DNA of 64,000 bases from the NCBI GenBank assembly GCA_964431735.1, contig CAYSLJ010000005.1:18008-82007 (forward strand), written 5' to 3'. Below the pieces are notes generated by a model that saw only the letters and a list, made by a program, of their open reading frames with translations, was not told the origin of the DNA and ran no database searches. Each line of letters opens with the position of its first letter. Position 1 is the stretch's first letter. Shown here piece by piece: positions 43,962 through 52,515 of the stretch. The translations under genes and the position numbers were made by a program. This stretch comes from CALARM01 sp964431735. Lineage in GTDB: Bacteria > Vulcanimicrobiota > SpSt-956 > JAKJGF01.

Positions 43962-44083
43962 CTTAGGGTCTGTAAAAAATAACTCCATCATACTTACAGT
44001 CTATATCGTAACGCGTAACGCGTGACGCGAGGATAATAACCGTTCTGACAATTTGCAAGGGTTATTTCTTTACAGTCTCTTAT
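43962..44083. mobile_element. Family A element with heptamer core, complete copy
   Basis: The ends CTTAGGGTCTGTAAAAAATA and (other strand) TAAGAGACTGTAAAGAAATA are inverted repeats. The array is at 44006-44033. The right end directly follows the stop codon of the receiver gene. A fragment like the 230-bp element end (TTTTTTTACCGCTCC) abuts the left end. Confidence 0.85.
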
Positions 44084-44431
44084 TCATGAAAAATCTTCGA
44101 TTTTTTTCAATAAAACCATCGGGTCAAAAGGTTTTTCCAGGTAATCGTCAAAACCATATTCTTTTATTTCCGAAAGAGGCATTTTTTGAGCGCTCATAGC
44201 AATAACAGGTACAGTTTCGGAAAAAGTTCTTATTTCCTTTAAAGCTTCATAACCGTTAATGCCGGGCAATGTTAAATCCATGAAAATGACATCAGGTTTC
44301 TCTTCTTGTGCCGCCTTTACTCCTGCTGTGCCATCCGTAGCAATAATCAGATTATAGCCATCAAGTATGAGGCGCATCATTTTTACAAGCATAGGTTCAT
44401 CTTCTACAATCAATATTTTTTTATTCAACAA
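44084..44431 (-). CDS. Stand-alone receiver-domain response regulator
   Basis: The 115-residue protein is a single CheY-like domain: acidic pocket VEDEP, phospho-acceptor Asp in IFMDLTLPG, switch residue in AMSAQ and Lys in EKPFDP. No output domain or histidine kinase is nearby. Start TTG with CAGGAGAG 6 bases upstream. It could act in pilus-linked signalling, but nothing in the sequence shows this. Confidence 0.92.
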   Translation of the reverse strand: MLNKKILIVEDEPMLVKMMRLILDGYNLIIATDGTAGVKAAQEEKPDVIFMDLTLPGINGYEALKEIRTFSETVPVIAMSAQKMPLSEIKEYGFDDYLEKPFDPMVLLKKIEDFS

Positions 44432-44450
44432 AATCTCTCCTGAATTTGTA

Positions 44451-44525
44451 TCGTGATGCGTAATGCGTGATGCGTGACGCGTAGTCTACAACTGCTCACT
44501 TTTCACTTTTCACCACTCACTACTC
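44451..44525. repeat. GTGATGC array and TTCACTT array
   Basis: A GTGATGC/GTAATGC/GTGACGC array (44451-44483) is followed by CTCACTTTTCACTTTTCACC units (44490-44525), filling the gap before era. Confidence 0.83.
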
Positions 44526-45438
44526 AATATCCCCAGTCTTTAAGTATTTTCTCGCTGCTGCGCCATTTTTCTTTTACTTTAACTTTAAGTTCAAGAAAAA
44601 CCTTTGTTTTCAGAACCTCTTCAATAGATTCTCTGGCCATGGAGCCTATATTTTTCAGCATAGCCCCTTTTTTGCCTATAAGGATACCTTTATGACTGTC
44701 TTTTTCCACATATATAATAGCGGATATAAACAGAAGTTTCCCTTCTTTTTTCTCTGTCATTTCAGTAACTCTAACTGCTGTGGAGTAGGGCACTTCCTGA
44801 TGTGTAACAAGAAGGATTTTTTCTCTTATCAGCTCGGAAACAATAAAATCTTCTTCCTGATCGGTTATGTCTTCCGGAGGATAATAGGCAGGGCCGGGAG
44901 ACAGTATTTTATATATTTCCTTCAGAAGTACATCGCAGTTATCACCTTTAAGAGCAGAGAGAGGTATAATTTCTTTAAAAGAAAATTTATCTTTATAAAA
45001 ATCTATCAATGTCAGAAGTTTTGACTTGTCTTCAAGAAGATCTACCTTGTTAAGAAGTAAAAATACAGGTTTTGCCTCTTCTTTTCCCGGCATTTTCAGA
45101 CTGGACGAAAGCCATCGAAGCACAAATTTATCTTCCGGTCCTGTTGCTTCTGTCGCATCTACGAGAAGCAGAACAAGATCAACACCGTCAATGGCCTCTG
45201 CAATATGGCGGGACATTCTCTTTCCCAGCAGGTCTTTTCCCCTGTGCAATCCAGGTGTGTCAATAAAGACAAGCTGCATCTTTTCAGTAGTAAGTATGGC
45301 TCTTATATTATCTCTTGTAGTCTGAGGTTTTGACGTAACGATAGATACTTTACTTCCTATAAGATTATTTAATAAAGTAGACTTTCCCACATTGGGAAGA
45401 CCTACGATTGTAAGAAAACCGGATTTAAATTCGTCCAT
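44524..45438 (-). CDS. era: GTPase Era
   Basis: Era is a GTPase for 30S ribosome maturation. G1 is GLPNVGKST, G3 DTPGLHRG, G4 NKVD, and the C-terminal KH domain has GKKGAMLKNIGSMARESIE. I use the ATG at 45438 (MDEFKSG) with AAAGGA 6 bases upstream. The open frame continues to 45522 but that part covers a hairpin repeat and overlaps the upstream gene. Length 304 residues, normal. Confidence 0.95.
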   Translation of the reverse strand: MDEFKSGFLTIVGLPNVGKSTLLNNLIGSKVSIVTSKPQTTRDNIRAILTTEKMQLVFIDTPGLHRGKDLLGKRMSRHIAEAIDGVDLVLLLVDATEATGPEDKFVLRWLSSSLKMPGKEEAKPVFLLLNKVDLLEDKSKLLTLIDFYKDKFSFKEIIPLSALKGDNCDVLLKEIYKILSPGPAYYPPEDITDQEEDFIVSELIREKILLVTHQEVPYSTAVRVTEMTEKKEGKLLFISAIIYVEKDSHKGILIGKKGAMLKNIGSMARESIEEVLKTKVFLELKVKVKEKWRSSEKILKDWGY

Positions 45439-45476
45439 ATAATTCCTTTCGATAATAAAGTTTAAAGTTATCCCGC

Positions 45477-45501
45477 AGTGGCGAGGCAATGCCTCGCCGC
45501 T
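45477..45501. repeat. GC-rich inverted repeat GGCGAGGC/GCCTCGCC
   Basis: An 11-bp stem with a 3-base loop sits between the LptA-like gene and era. No T-run follows in either direction, so it is more likely a dispersed palindromic repeat than a terminator. Its GC content stands out. Confidence 0.75.
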
Positions 45502-45514
45502 ACTATAAACTGGT

Positions 45515-46306
45515 TCATTCAAGTTTATTTTTATCCACTACAAAATCACCTTTAACGTTTCCTTCTCCCTCAACTGTTTCTTCTTTTACATGCAGTGTCA
45601 TTTTGTCACATGTCATCCAAGAGCCGTCATCTCTTTCGAGTTTCACATTATTTTCCATCAGGATAGTCTGGGGGTCTTCCGTATAGGTAGCCTTATCACA
45701 TGATACATGTTTATCGCTCTGATCTACCCTGACCTTGCCGGAAGCTATGCCTTTTCTGGGTTTTTCCCAGAAAAATTCAAGGGAATCACAGTAAAGGTTA
45801 ACAGGTCCGCCTTTAATGGGCTGATCTCCTTTTTTATTTTTATCCTGAACTATATGAACATTTCCTTCCCATATACCTCTTTTTTCTTCATAATAAACAG
45901 TCACTTTATCCGATGTAATGGTTGTTCCCGGCCTGGTAAATTTTACATTTTTATTTGCGTATGCTTCTTTGGTTTTAGAATTATAAATAGCTTCATCAGA
46001 TGTAAGAAGACCATCCTGCTGCCGTATATTCACATTTCCCCAGAAACGGAACATCTTCTTATTATCATCACCGGAGAGATGGTCAGAAGATATCTGGACA
46101 CGGGATTTTGCTTCACCATCTCTGACGGAAGAAGGAGGAGGAGGAGGGAGAGCAGTCGGAGGCGCAGAAGGCATAACAGGAGTAACAGAAGGGGGAACAG
46201 AAGGCAAAGGAAGAGGAGTCTGTCCCTGAGATAATGCTATATTCAGAGAAAGAATAAAAGCAAGAAAAAAAAATAAACTTGAAAAATTTTTTCTATATAA
46301 ATACAA
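45515..46306 (-). CDS. LptA/OstA-like periplasmic protein
   Basis: The 263-residue protein has an N-terminal signal or anchor (about residues 8-26), a Pro-rich linker (about 30-62) and a chain of OstA-type beta repeats such as GDDNKKMFRFWGNVNIRQQDG and TSDEAIYNSKTKEAYANKNV. LptA-family proteins bridge LPS between the two membranes. The repeats support an outer membrane with LPS or a similar lipid, but no other lpt genes are here. TTG start with AGGAG 9 bases upstream. Confidence 0.8.
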   Translation of the reverse strand: MYLYRKNFSSLFFFLAFILSLNIALSQGQTPLPLPSVPPSVTPVMPSAPPTALPPPPPSSVRDGEAKSRVQISSDHLSGDDNKKMFRFWGNVNIRQQDGLLTSDEAIYNSKTKEAYANKNVKFTRPGTTITSDKVTVYYEEKRGIWEGNVHIVQDKNKKGDQPIKGGPVNLYCDSLEFFWEKPRKGIASGKVRVDQSDKHVSCDKATYTEDPQTILMENNVKLERDDGSWMTCDKMTLHVKEETVEGEGNVKGDFVVDKNKLE

Positions 46307-46329
46307 TATACTTAACTCCTAACTTAATT

Positions 46330-46350
46330 TCGCGACGCGTGACGCGAGGA
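46330..46350. repeat. Short GTGACGC heptamer array
   Basis: CGCGACGCGTGACGCGAGGA is a minimal array of two units with the usual GCGAGGA end. Confidence 0.8.
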
Positions 46351-46423
46351 TTGACTTTAAACAGGAAGAAATTCGATAAGAAATATATAAATCCTTGCCG
46401 GTAGGACTAAATATTCCTCTTTA

Positions 46424-46498
46424 TATGAGAATCGTTACGCGTGACGCGTGACGGGAGAAATAAATTCTCATTTTTCGTTGTGACCGGCCCGGTCATGA
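46424..46498. repeat. Family E element with heptamer core
   Basis: ATATGAGAATCG, a heptamer array (46431-46455), AAATTCTCAT and GTTGTGACCGGCCCGGTCAT follow in order. It is the inverted counterpart of the copy at 3232-3318. Confidence 0.83.
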
Positions 46499-46500
46499 CT

Positions 46501-46618
46501 GTTAGGGACTGTAAGAAAATAACTCTGGCAAATTATGGTTTTTCTCCTCGCGTCACGCGTTACGCGTTACGCGTCACGATTGTAAATATGATAAGGTTAT
46601 TTTTTTACAACCCCTTAG
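46501..46618. mobile_element. Family A element with heptamer core, complete copy
   Basis: Ends GTTAGGGACTGTAAGAAAAT and (other strand) CTAAGGGGTTGTAAAAAAAT flank a heptamer array at 46548-46579. The internal parts match the copy at 53606-53723 closely. Confidence 0.85.
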
Positions 46619-46857
46619 TAGAAATTTCTCCTGATTGTATCTATCCAATTCTTTATAAATTTCTAATTATTTTTTTGCAATTTTTATGCCAAAAAAAATC
46701 ATCTCCTGAAATTGTAGAGATGACTGACACACTGCAATATATTCCTTATACAAGGATTAAAGGTGTTAAGAGTTACTAACCCCAGCTTAAGTATTAAATA
46801 AGGCAGAAGTTTAAGCGACCCCTGTTCAGGGATTATTATAAAAATTCACAGTAAAAC
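46619..46857. other. Intergenic AT-rich stretch, possible gene remnant
   Basis: A short open segment ending at 46779 (peptide end TRIKGVKSY) has coding-like character but starts only within repeats. It could be the tail of a decayed gene. Nothing else is recognisable. Confidence 0.3.
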
Positions 46858-46949
46858 CCATGACCGTTTCGGTTACAACAAAGTATAAGAATCTGCTCTT
46901 TCTGTCACGCGTTATGCGTTACGATTCTCATATAATACGCATCACGATT
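46858..46949. repeat. Family E element with heptamer core
   Basis: CATGACCGTTTCGGTTACAA, TATAAGAATC, a GTCACGC/GTTATGC/GTTACG array (46903-46926) and GATTCTCATATAA follow in order. It overlaps the end of the S41 protease gene. Confidence 0.8.
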
Positions 46950-48291
46950 TTATATATTCCCGTAAATACTCTTCTGCTTTCTTCAGTTGAATATCTTCTT
47001 TTTCACCGACTTTACCGGCATCCATTTCTACTTTAATATCAGGTTCCAGACCCTTTTTATCTATATTTTTTCTATCAGGTGTCATATAATAAGCAGTAGT
47101 AATTTTTATTGCCCCTCCGCCTCTATCCAGTTCATATATGGTCTGCACTTTACCCTTTCCAAAGGTTTTTACACCGACAATGACAGCTCTTTTAGAAGCC
47201 TGAAGTGCCCCTGCAGTTATTTCGGATGCACTGGCACTGGATTCATTGACAAGAACTGCAAGAGGAACAGTTTTATGGACAGATCCATATGTATTATAGG
47301 CATTCTCTTCTCTCCTGTTTTTTATATAAACGACTACGGAATTGGGAGGCATAAATTTACTGCAAACATCGAGAGCTGCCACAACATAGCCTCCTCCGTT
47401 ATTTCTCAGATCCAGTATATATGCTTTTGCACCGGATTTTTCCAGTTCCTTAAGTGTTTCTTCCAGTTCTTTATTGGTATCTTCTCCGAAAACACTTAAT
47501 TTTATATAACCTATTTTATCATCTGTCATAGTGCTTTCCACACTGCTTACATGGATTTTATCTCTTACAATCTCAACATCCAGAAGGGCATCCAGCTTCT
47601 TTCTTTTTATAAAGAGGTGGACAACAGACCCTCTGGGGCCTCTGAGAAGATCTATAGCTTCATCAATGGAAAGTCCTTTTGTAGAAATACTGTCAATTTT
47701 AACAACTATATCCCCTTTTTTAATACCTGCTCTTTCAGCAGGGGTATTTTTCATAGGTTCAACTACAGTGAGTTGATTCTCATTGTTTTTGTCCAGTTCA
47801 ATAAGAACTCCTATACCATAAAAATTTCCGCCCTTGAGGGAAGAATTAAATCTTTCGTATTCATCTTCATCAAAATAAACGGTATAAGGGTCATTAAGAC
47901 TATCAATAAGACCGGTTATAGCTGACCTTATAATATGATCCCTTCCAACCTTTTCTCCGTACATATCCAGCATCTGTGAGAGATTTTTACGATATAAACT
48001 TATCTGAATATCAATATCTTCATTTTGAGGTATTTCCAGGAGTTTAGCAGCTTCGGCAGGAAGAATTTTCTTCAGTTCTTTCATAGAACCGGTCATCATG
48101 GATTTAACATCTATATCCGATACAAATTCTTTCTTTACCAGATAAAAAATCTCGTCTATAGAGGAAAGAGATAACTTTGAACTCTTTTTCTCTTCCTTCT
48201 GTTCCTGTGATGATGACACGTCAAACCTTACCACTGAAAAGAGGAATAAAAAAGTAATAGCCAGTATAAAGAAATTTTTTTTCACAAGCAC
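46942..48291 (-). CDS. S41 family C-terminal processing peptidase
   Basis: The protein has a signal or anchor helix (about residues 4-24), a PDZ domain (about 130-215, GIKKGDIVVKIDSI..LLRGPRGS) and the S41 catalytic domain. The Ser is in NESSASASEITAGAL and the Lys in KTFGKGKVQ. It would cleave C-termini of envelope proteins. I take the GTG at 48291, 8 bases after GGAGGAG; the frame reaches an ATG at 48309 that overlaps that site. Its last codons lie at the edge of a repeat. Confidence 0.93.
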   Translation of the reverse strand: MLVKKNFFILAITFLFLFSVVRFDVSSSQEQKEEKKSSKLSLSSIDEIFYLVKKEFVSDIDVKSMMTGSMKELKKILPAEAAKLLEIPQNEDIDIQISLYRKNLSQMLDMYGEKVGRDHIIRSAITGLIDSLNDPYTVYFDEDEYERFNSSLKGGNFYGIGVLIELDKNNENQLTVVEPMKNTPAERAGIKKGDIVVKIDSISTKGLSIDEAIDLLRGPRGSVVHLFIKRKKLDALLDVEIVRDKIHVSSVESTMTDDKIGYIKLSVFGEDTNKELEETLKELEKSGAKAYILDLRNNGGGYVVAALDVCSKFMPPNSVVVYIKNRREENAYNTYGSVHKTVPLAVLVNESSASASEITAGALQASKRAVIVGVKTFGKGKVQTIYELDRGGGAIKITTAYYMTPDRKNIDKKGLEPDIKVEMDAGKVGEKEDIQLKKAEEYLREYIKS

Positions 48292-48372
48292 TTCACAAAC
48301 TCCTCCCATAAAACAGGTCGGTTGTTATATTATAATTCATTTTTTACGAAGGTTCAAGTACTATAAATCAGG

Positions 48373-48394
48373 TGTCACGCGTTACGTGTAACAG
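48373..48394. repeat. Short degenerate GTCACGC/GTTACGT array
   Basis: Two to three units occupy part of the gap before the MBL-fold gene. Confidence 0.65.
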
Positions 48395-48411
48395 GTGGCA
48401 GGGAAAGGGAT

Positions 48412-49476
48412 TTACCTGTTTTTCCCTGAAATTTTTCCCGGCGGCAGATTCCTGAAATGCGATGAAATAACAACTATTACAGGAATGGCCAGTTGTTTTT
48501 TTTTCATTATAAAATAAAGTTTTTTATTTATTTCATCCCAGTTATATCTGGAAGATATGTGATATAAAATCAGGCTCTTTACCTGTGCGTCCTGTGCCAC
48601 ATTAATTGCTTCCTCAAGAGTTGAATGAATATCATATTTTCTCTCTTCATTATCAACAAAGCTTGCTTCATGCATCAGGACTTCTGCTCCTCTTACATCA
48701 TCGGGACATACAGGCATGGAATCTCCTACATAACTTAACACAATATATTCATAATTCTCCGTAATAAAAGATTTGCCGGCATGGTTTAAAATCATTTTGA
48801 TATGCTCGTCTGACATATTACGTTTCTTCAATTCTTCAGTTAAATCTTCTCTTCTGAATTCTTTATTTAACAGACACCTCAATTGTTCTGTATTGACTTT
48901 TTTCTCTTCCAATGCTTCTAACAATGGTTCTGTTATCTGTCCATAGTCTTTAACAAGTTTAACAATTTCCGACTGACGAAGTTCCAGAAATTTCTTTTTT
49001 AATCTTGATCTTTTCTCCAGAAGATTATAGCCGAGTGTAAGGTGTCCCCTGGCATGATCTGTCGGGAAGCATCTTATAAATCTATTTTTAGATTCAGAAT
49101 CAAGATGTACTTCATCGTTTTTATCAAGAGGATGCCATGTAAGGTCATATGTAAGGTTATAACAGCATTTTCTTATATAGTCCTTTTGAAGCTCAATAAA
49201 ATTATCATTTTTCGGATAATATACTGCCAGAGGTTTTGTCTTATCACCCATGGCAGAATTTCTTGTAAGAACAATACCTGCAAGGCCTCCTATATGATCA
49301 TAATGACCATGGCTTAAAAAAACATTTTTTATGCCAAAAATCTTATTACCCAGGGTAGTGCTTACACCTTCTCCTGCATCAAAGAGAAATCTCTCAGCTT
49401 TATAATAAAACCATGTAGAATACATAGCTTTGGAATAGCCGGTCAAATTATCTATAACATCATTGGCAAGACTCAT
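48412..49476 (-). CDS. RNase Z-like metallo-beta-lactamase fold hydrolase
   Basis: The metal-binding motif SHGHYDHIGG, later histidine CFPTDHARGH, YVGDSM, LMHEASF and LILYHISSRY follow the order seen in RNase Z, the tRNA 3' processing enzyme. A charged helical insertion lies in the middle (about residues 150-230, ELRQSEIVKLVKDYG). The length of 354 residues exceeds the usual 300 or so. The ATG is next to repeats and no ribosome binding site is visible. The exact substrate is uncertain. Confidence 0.82.
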   Translation of the reverse strand: MSLANDVIDNLTGYSKAMYSTWFYYKAERFLFDAGEGVSTTLGNKIFGIKNVFLSHGHYDHIGGLAGIVLTRNSAMGDKTKPLAVYYPKNDNFIELQKDYIRKCCYNLTYDLTWHPLDKNDEVHLDSESKNRFIRCFPTDHARGHLTLGYNLLEKRSRLKKKFLELRQSEIVKLVKDYGQITEPLLEALEEKKVNTEQLRCLLNKEFRREDLTEELKKRNMSDEHIKMILNHAGKSFITENYEYIVLSYVGDSMPVCPDDVRGAEVLMHEASFVDNEERKYDIHSTLEEAINVAQDAQVKSLILYHISSRYNWDEINKKLYFIMKKKQLAIPVIVVISSHFRNLPPGKISGKNR

Positions 49477-49480
49477 TTTC

Positions 49481-49618
49481 AGTGATCAGCAAACAGCGAT
49501 CAGTGACCGGTGACCAGTGACCGGTGAGCAGTTATCAGTTATATTACCATGCACTGATTACTATTCACTTTTCACTTTTCACTTTTCACTTTTCACTTTT
49601 CACCGATTAACTTTTCAC
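49481..49618. repeat. GATCAGTG and TTCACTT heptamer arrays
   Basis: CAGTGATCAGC and GTGACCGGTGACCAGTGACC units (49481-49540) precede a TTCACTT run (49558-49618) that includes six consecutive units. The latter encodes the last codons and stop of galE. Confidence 0.85.
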
Positions 49619-50587
49619 CATCTTTCTGTGCCAGTTCCAGGCAGTTTCTATTATATTGTAAATATCTTCAAAAGCCGGTTTCCAGCCGAGTTCTTTTTTT
49701 GCCTTCTCCGAACTGGCTATCAGCACCGGCGGGTCTCCCGGTCTTCTTTGAATTTCTTCACATAAAATTTCCTTACCTGTTATTTTTCTTGCGACTTCTA
49801 TTATTTCCTTCACAGAATTACCTTTTCCTGTTCCGAGATTATAAACAGAACTTTCTCCGCCTTCAGCAAGTCTCTTCAGCGCAAGTATATGAGCCTCTGC
49901 AAGGTCAAGGATATGTATATAATCCCTTACACATGTGCCGTCCTGTGTTTCATAATCATTGCCGTATATTTTAATATTTTCTCTTATACCTGCTGCGGCA
50001 TCGAGAACAAGTGGTATAAGATGTGTTTCAGGAGAATGGTTTTCTCCTATTCTTCCTTTCGGATCTGCTCCTGCGGCATTGAAATATCTCAGAGATATAT
50101 ATTTTAATCTGTAAGCCCTGGCATAATCCCTGAGAATATGTTCGAAAACAAGTTTCGTATAACCATATGTATTTATAGGTTCATTGGGATGTTCTTCCGT
50201 TATGGGAATATGAAGGGGATTACCGTAGGTAGCGGCACTGGATGAAAAAATAATCGGTTTCACATTGCATTCTACCATAGCTTTTAAAAGATTAAGTCCG
50301 TTTACCACATTTTCATAATAATATTTCTGTGGGTTTTCCATAGATTCTCCCACATAACATTTCGCCGCAAAGTGAACGACACTATCTATGGAATAACGTG
50401 TCATGGTATCTTTCAGACAATCAATATCGGAAAGTTCTCCTTTTACGAACTCTCCTCCCAGGACTGCTTTCCTGTGTCCTTCCGAAAGATTATCATAGGT
50501 AACAGTATTATATCCTTTATCGAGTAATAAACTGACCGTATGGGAGCCTATATATCCAGCTCCTCCTGTTACAAGTATATTTTTCAA
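49607..50587 (-). CDS. galE: UDP-glucose 4-epimerase GalE
   Basis: The 326-residue protein has the NAD-binding GGAGYIGSH motif, the catalytic SSSAATYG and YGYTK (YxxxK) pair, and the conserved AGADPKGRIGE and RDYIHILDLAEAH segments. It interconverts UDP-glucose and UDP-galactose, probably for surface glycans. TTG start with AGAGGAG upstream. Its C-terminal MVKS lies within a heptamer array. Confidence 0.95.
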   Translation of the reverse strand: MKNILVTGGAGYIGSHTVSLLLDKGYNTVTYDNLSEGHRKAVLGGEFVKGELSDIDCLKDTMTRYSIDSVVHFAAKCYVGESMENPQKYYYENVVNGLNLLKAMVECNVKPIIFSSSAATYGNPLHIPITEEHPNEPINTYGYTKLVFEHILRDYARAYRLKYISLRYFNAAGADPKGRIGENHSPETHLIPLVLDAAAGIRENIKIYGNDYETQDGTCVRDYIHILDLAEAHILALKRLAEGGESSVYNLGTGKGNSVKEIIEVARKITGKEILCEEIQRRPGDPPVLIASSEKAKKELGWKPAFEDIYNIIETAWNWHRKMVKS

Positions 50588-50610
50588 ACATATTTCTCCT
50601 CTCTGTGTAA

Positions 50611-50744
50611 ATCGTGACGCGTGACGCGTGACGCGTGACGCGAGGAAAGAGACTATTAATAAATTTCCATTCCTTACGCGTATCGTGACGCGTGACGCGT
50701 GACGCGAGGAAAGAGACTATTAATAAATTTCCATTCCTTACGCA
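50611..50744. repeat. Tandem duplication of about 65-70 bp with heptamer arrays
   Basis: Two direct copies (50611-50681 and 50682-50744) each hold a GTGACGC array, GCGAGGAAAGAGACTATTAA and ATTTCCATTCCTTACGC. They differ by one heptamer. Confidence 0.9.
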
Positions 50745-50754
50745 TTACGTTTCA

Positions 50755-52206
50755 TTAAAATACTTCTCCTCCATTGGCAATGGAGAACTCCCGCAAAGAT
50801 TGTAGTTTCACTTCTCTTCCCGAATTTTTTATCGTATTTATATATTCCCGGGAAAAATTTTTCCTCAGATAATTTGAATAGTTATTTATAAAATCAAAGA
50901 CAGAAAGTTTTATAGAATCAGCTATTGAAGATATTTCTTCCCAGACAAATTCGGAGCATACTACAGGAGTAAATAATTCTTCATAATTCTTCCTGAACCT
51001 CTCTGTTTGATTTATATCAGATTTACTGTATGAATAATTGCTTATTATGGAATAATCTTCATTGATTTCCATTTTATATTCTTCCTGTTTTTCCCAGAGT
51101 TTTGTGCCTGGATGAACTCCCAGGCGAAACATACTTATATTGTTCGTATAACGAAAAACCTCTTCAAAGGTTTTCTTAAAAAACTGCATGTTATCTCCCG
51201 GAAGGCCGTAAATCAGATCAATGGTAAAAGGTCTCTTCATCAGGCCCAGTTTGAGAAATTCTTCTTTTTTTATAATTCTCCTGTTTATATTTTTCAAAGC
51301 CAGAGGGTTTAAACTCTGTATGCCTATTTCCGAATATATGCCTGCAGACTTATTTAAAAGGTCTATAAATTCTTCATCCATAAAATGAATGGATTGAAAC
51401 ATTGTTATAAGTGTACCTTTATTACGGCTGTTTATAAACTTTATAATATCGAGAGCTCTTTTCTTATCAAAATTAACGGCAGAATCTACAAACATAGAAA
51501 TACTGGTCATATTTGTCAGCAGATAATCTATTTCTTTTTTAACCCTTTCGAGAGAAAAAAATCGGAGTTTTGTCATACCCCAGTGGCAGTAATCACATGA
51601 GAAAACACACCCTCTGGTAGTTTCAATCGGGTAAACATATCCTTTTTTTATCTTATATAAACCTGTAAGATAGGGAGACGGTATAATATCAAGTTCATTA
51701 CGTATTTCTTTCGGAGGATTTGATATAACAGATCCGTCTTTTCTGAATATAATCCCTGCTATATCCTCCAGGTTTCCGCCGGGACAGACAGAATATTTTA
51801 CAAGATCGGCAAAAACCTCTTCTCCTTCTCCCCTGACCAGTATATCAATAAAAGGATGTCTGGCAAGTAATTCTTCAGGCTTATACATAACCTGAGGGCC
51901 GCCGAATATTATTTTTATATCAGGAAAGCGTTCTTTTATCATGGAAGACAGGGACATGATACGCTTCATATTCCATATATAACAGCCGAAGCCGGCAATT
52001 TTCACATCTCTGTCTCTTATAAAATCCATTATTTCTTTATTCTGCATTTCCTGTTCCGGAAGTGATACTGAACAGTTAAAACATTTTACGGAAATATTTA
52101 CCGGCAAATTATCTTTCGATACATATGCTTTCAGACAGTAAAGACTGTAAGCGGCATATTCAAGATATATGTTTTCCGCAGAAAAGGTTACAAGCAAAAT
52201 TTCCAT
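50755..52206 (-). CDS. B12-binding radical SAM protein
   Basis: A B12-binding Rossmann domain (about residues 1-150, IKIIFGGPQVMYKPEELL) is followed by a radical SAM core with the cluster motif TTRGCVFSCDYCHWG (C-x3-C-x2-C) near residue 198, and a C-terminal domain of 120 or so residues. It is in the large B12-radical SAM group that includes methyltransferases and anaerobic cyclases. The substrate is unknown, and the neighbours give no clear hint. Confidence 0.88.
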   Translation of the reverse strand: MEILLVTFSAENIYLEYAAYSLYCLKAYVSKDNLPVNISVKCFNCSVSLPEQEMQNKEIMDFIRDRDVKIAGFGCYIWNMKRIMSLSSMIKERFPDIKIIFGGPQVMYKPEELLARHPFIDILVRGEGEEVFADLVKYSVCPGGNLEDIAGIIFRKDGSVISNPPKEIRNELDIIPSPYLTGLYKIKKGYVYPIETTRGCVFSCDYCHWGMTKLRFFSLERVKKEIDYLLTNMTSISMFVDSAVNFDKKRALDIIKFINSRNKGTLITMFQSIHFMDEEFIDLLNKSAGIYSEIGIQSLNPLALKNINRRIIKKEEFLKLGLMKRPFTIDLIYGLPGDNMQFFKKTFEEVFRYTNNISMFRLGVHPGTKLWEKQEEYKMEINEDYSIISNYSYSKSDINQTERFRKNYEELFTPVVCSEFVWEEISSIADSIKLSVFDFINNYSNYLRKNFSREYINTIKNSGREVKLQSLREFSIANGGEVF

Positions 52207-52238
52207 AAATCGAACATCCTCAGATATTTATATGAGAA

Positions 52239-52489
52239 TCGTGACGCGTAACGCGTGACGCGTGACGCGTCACGACAAATAAGATTCTGGTTACTAAATT
52301 ATCACCTGGTGCTGCCAGCGGTAAATACGACACAGGATATTCTGTAATCCTGTCTACTCGCGTCACGCGTTACGCGTCACGCGTCACGACTATAACCAGT
52401 GGAATATATACCGCTATAAGCACTTAGGAATAGAATTTTATTAATTGTCTCTTTCCTCGCGTCACGCGTTACGCGTTACGCGTCACGAT
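52239..52489. repeat. Three heptamer arrays in a 309-base intergenic gap
   Basis: Arrays at 52239-52276, 52358-52389 and 52456-52489 occupy this gap. The first lies next to ATATGAGAATCG (family E). The third is flanked by ATTGTCTCTTTCCTCGCG and TATTTGAGACAGTTA, a GTCTC/GAGAC inverted pair related to the sequence at 50.65 kb. No gene is seen. Confidence 0.85.
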
Positions 52490-52515
52490 TTAATATATTT
52501 GAGACAGTTATTTAA

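Noticed and set aside
45439..45522. Upstream extension of Era by 28 residues
   Set aside because: It would overlap the LptA-like gene and read through a hairpin repeat; the ATG at 45438 has a good ribosome binding site and matches the family N-terminus.
46441..46779. A 112-codon plus-strand open frame
   Set aside because: Its first half is translated heptamer repeat and family A element; only the last part is coding-like and it has no start or ribosome binding site of its own.
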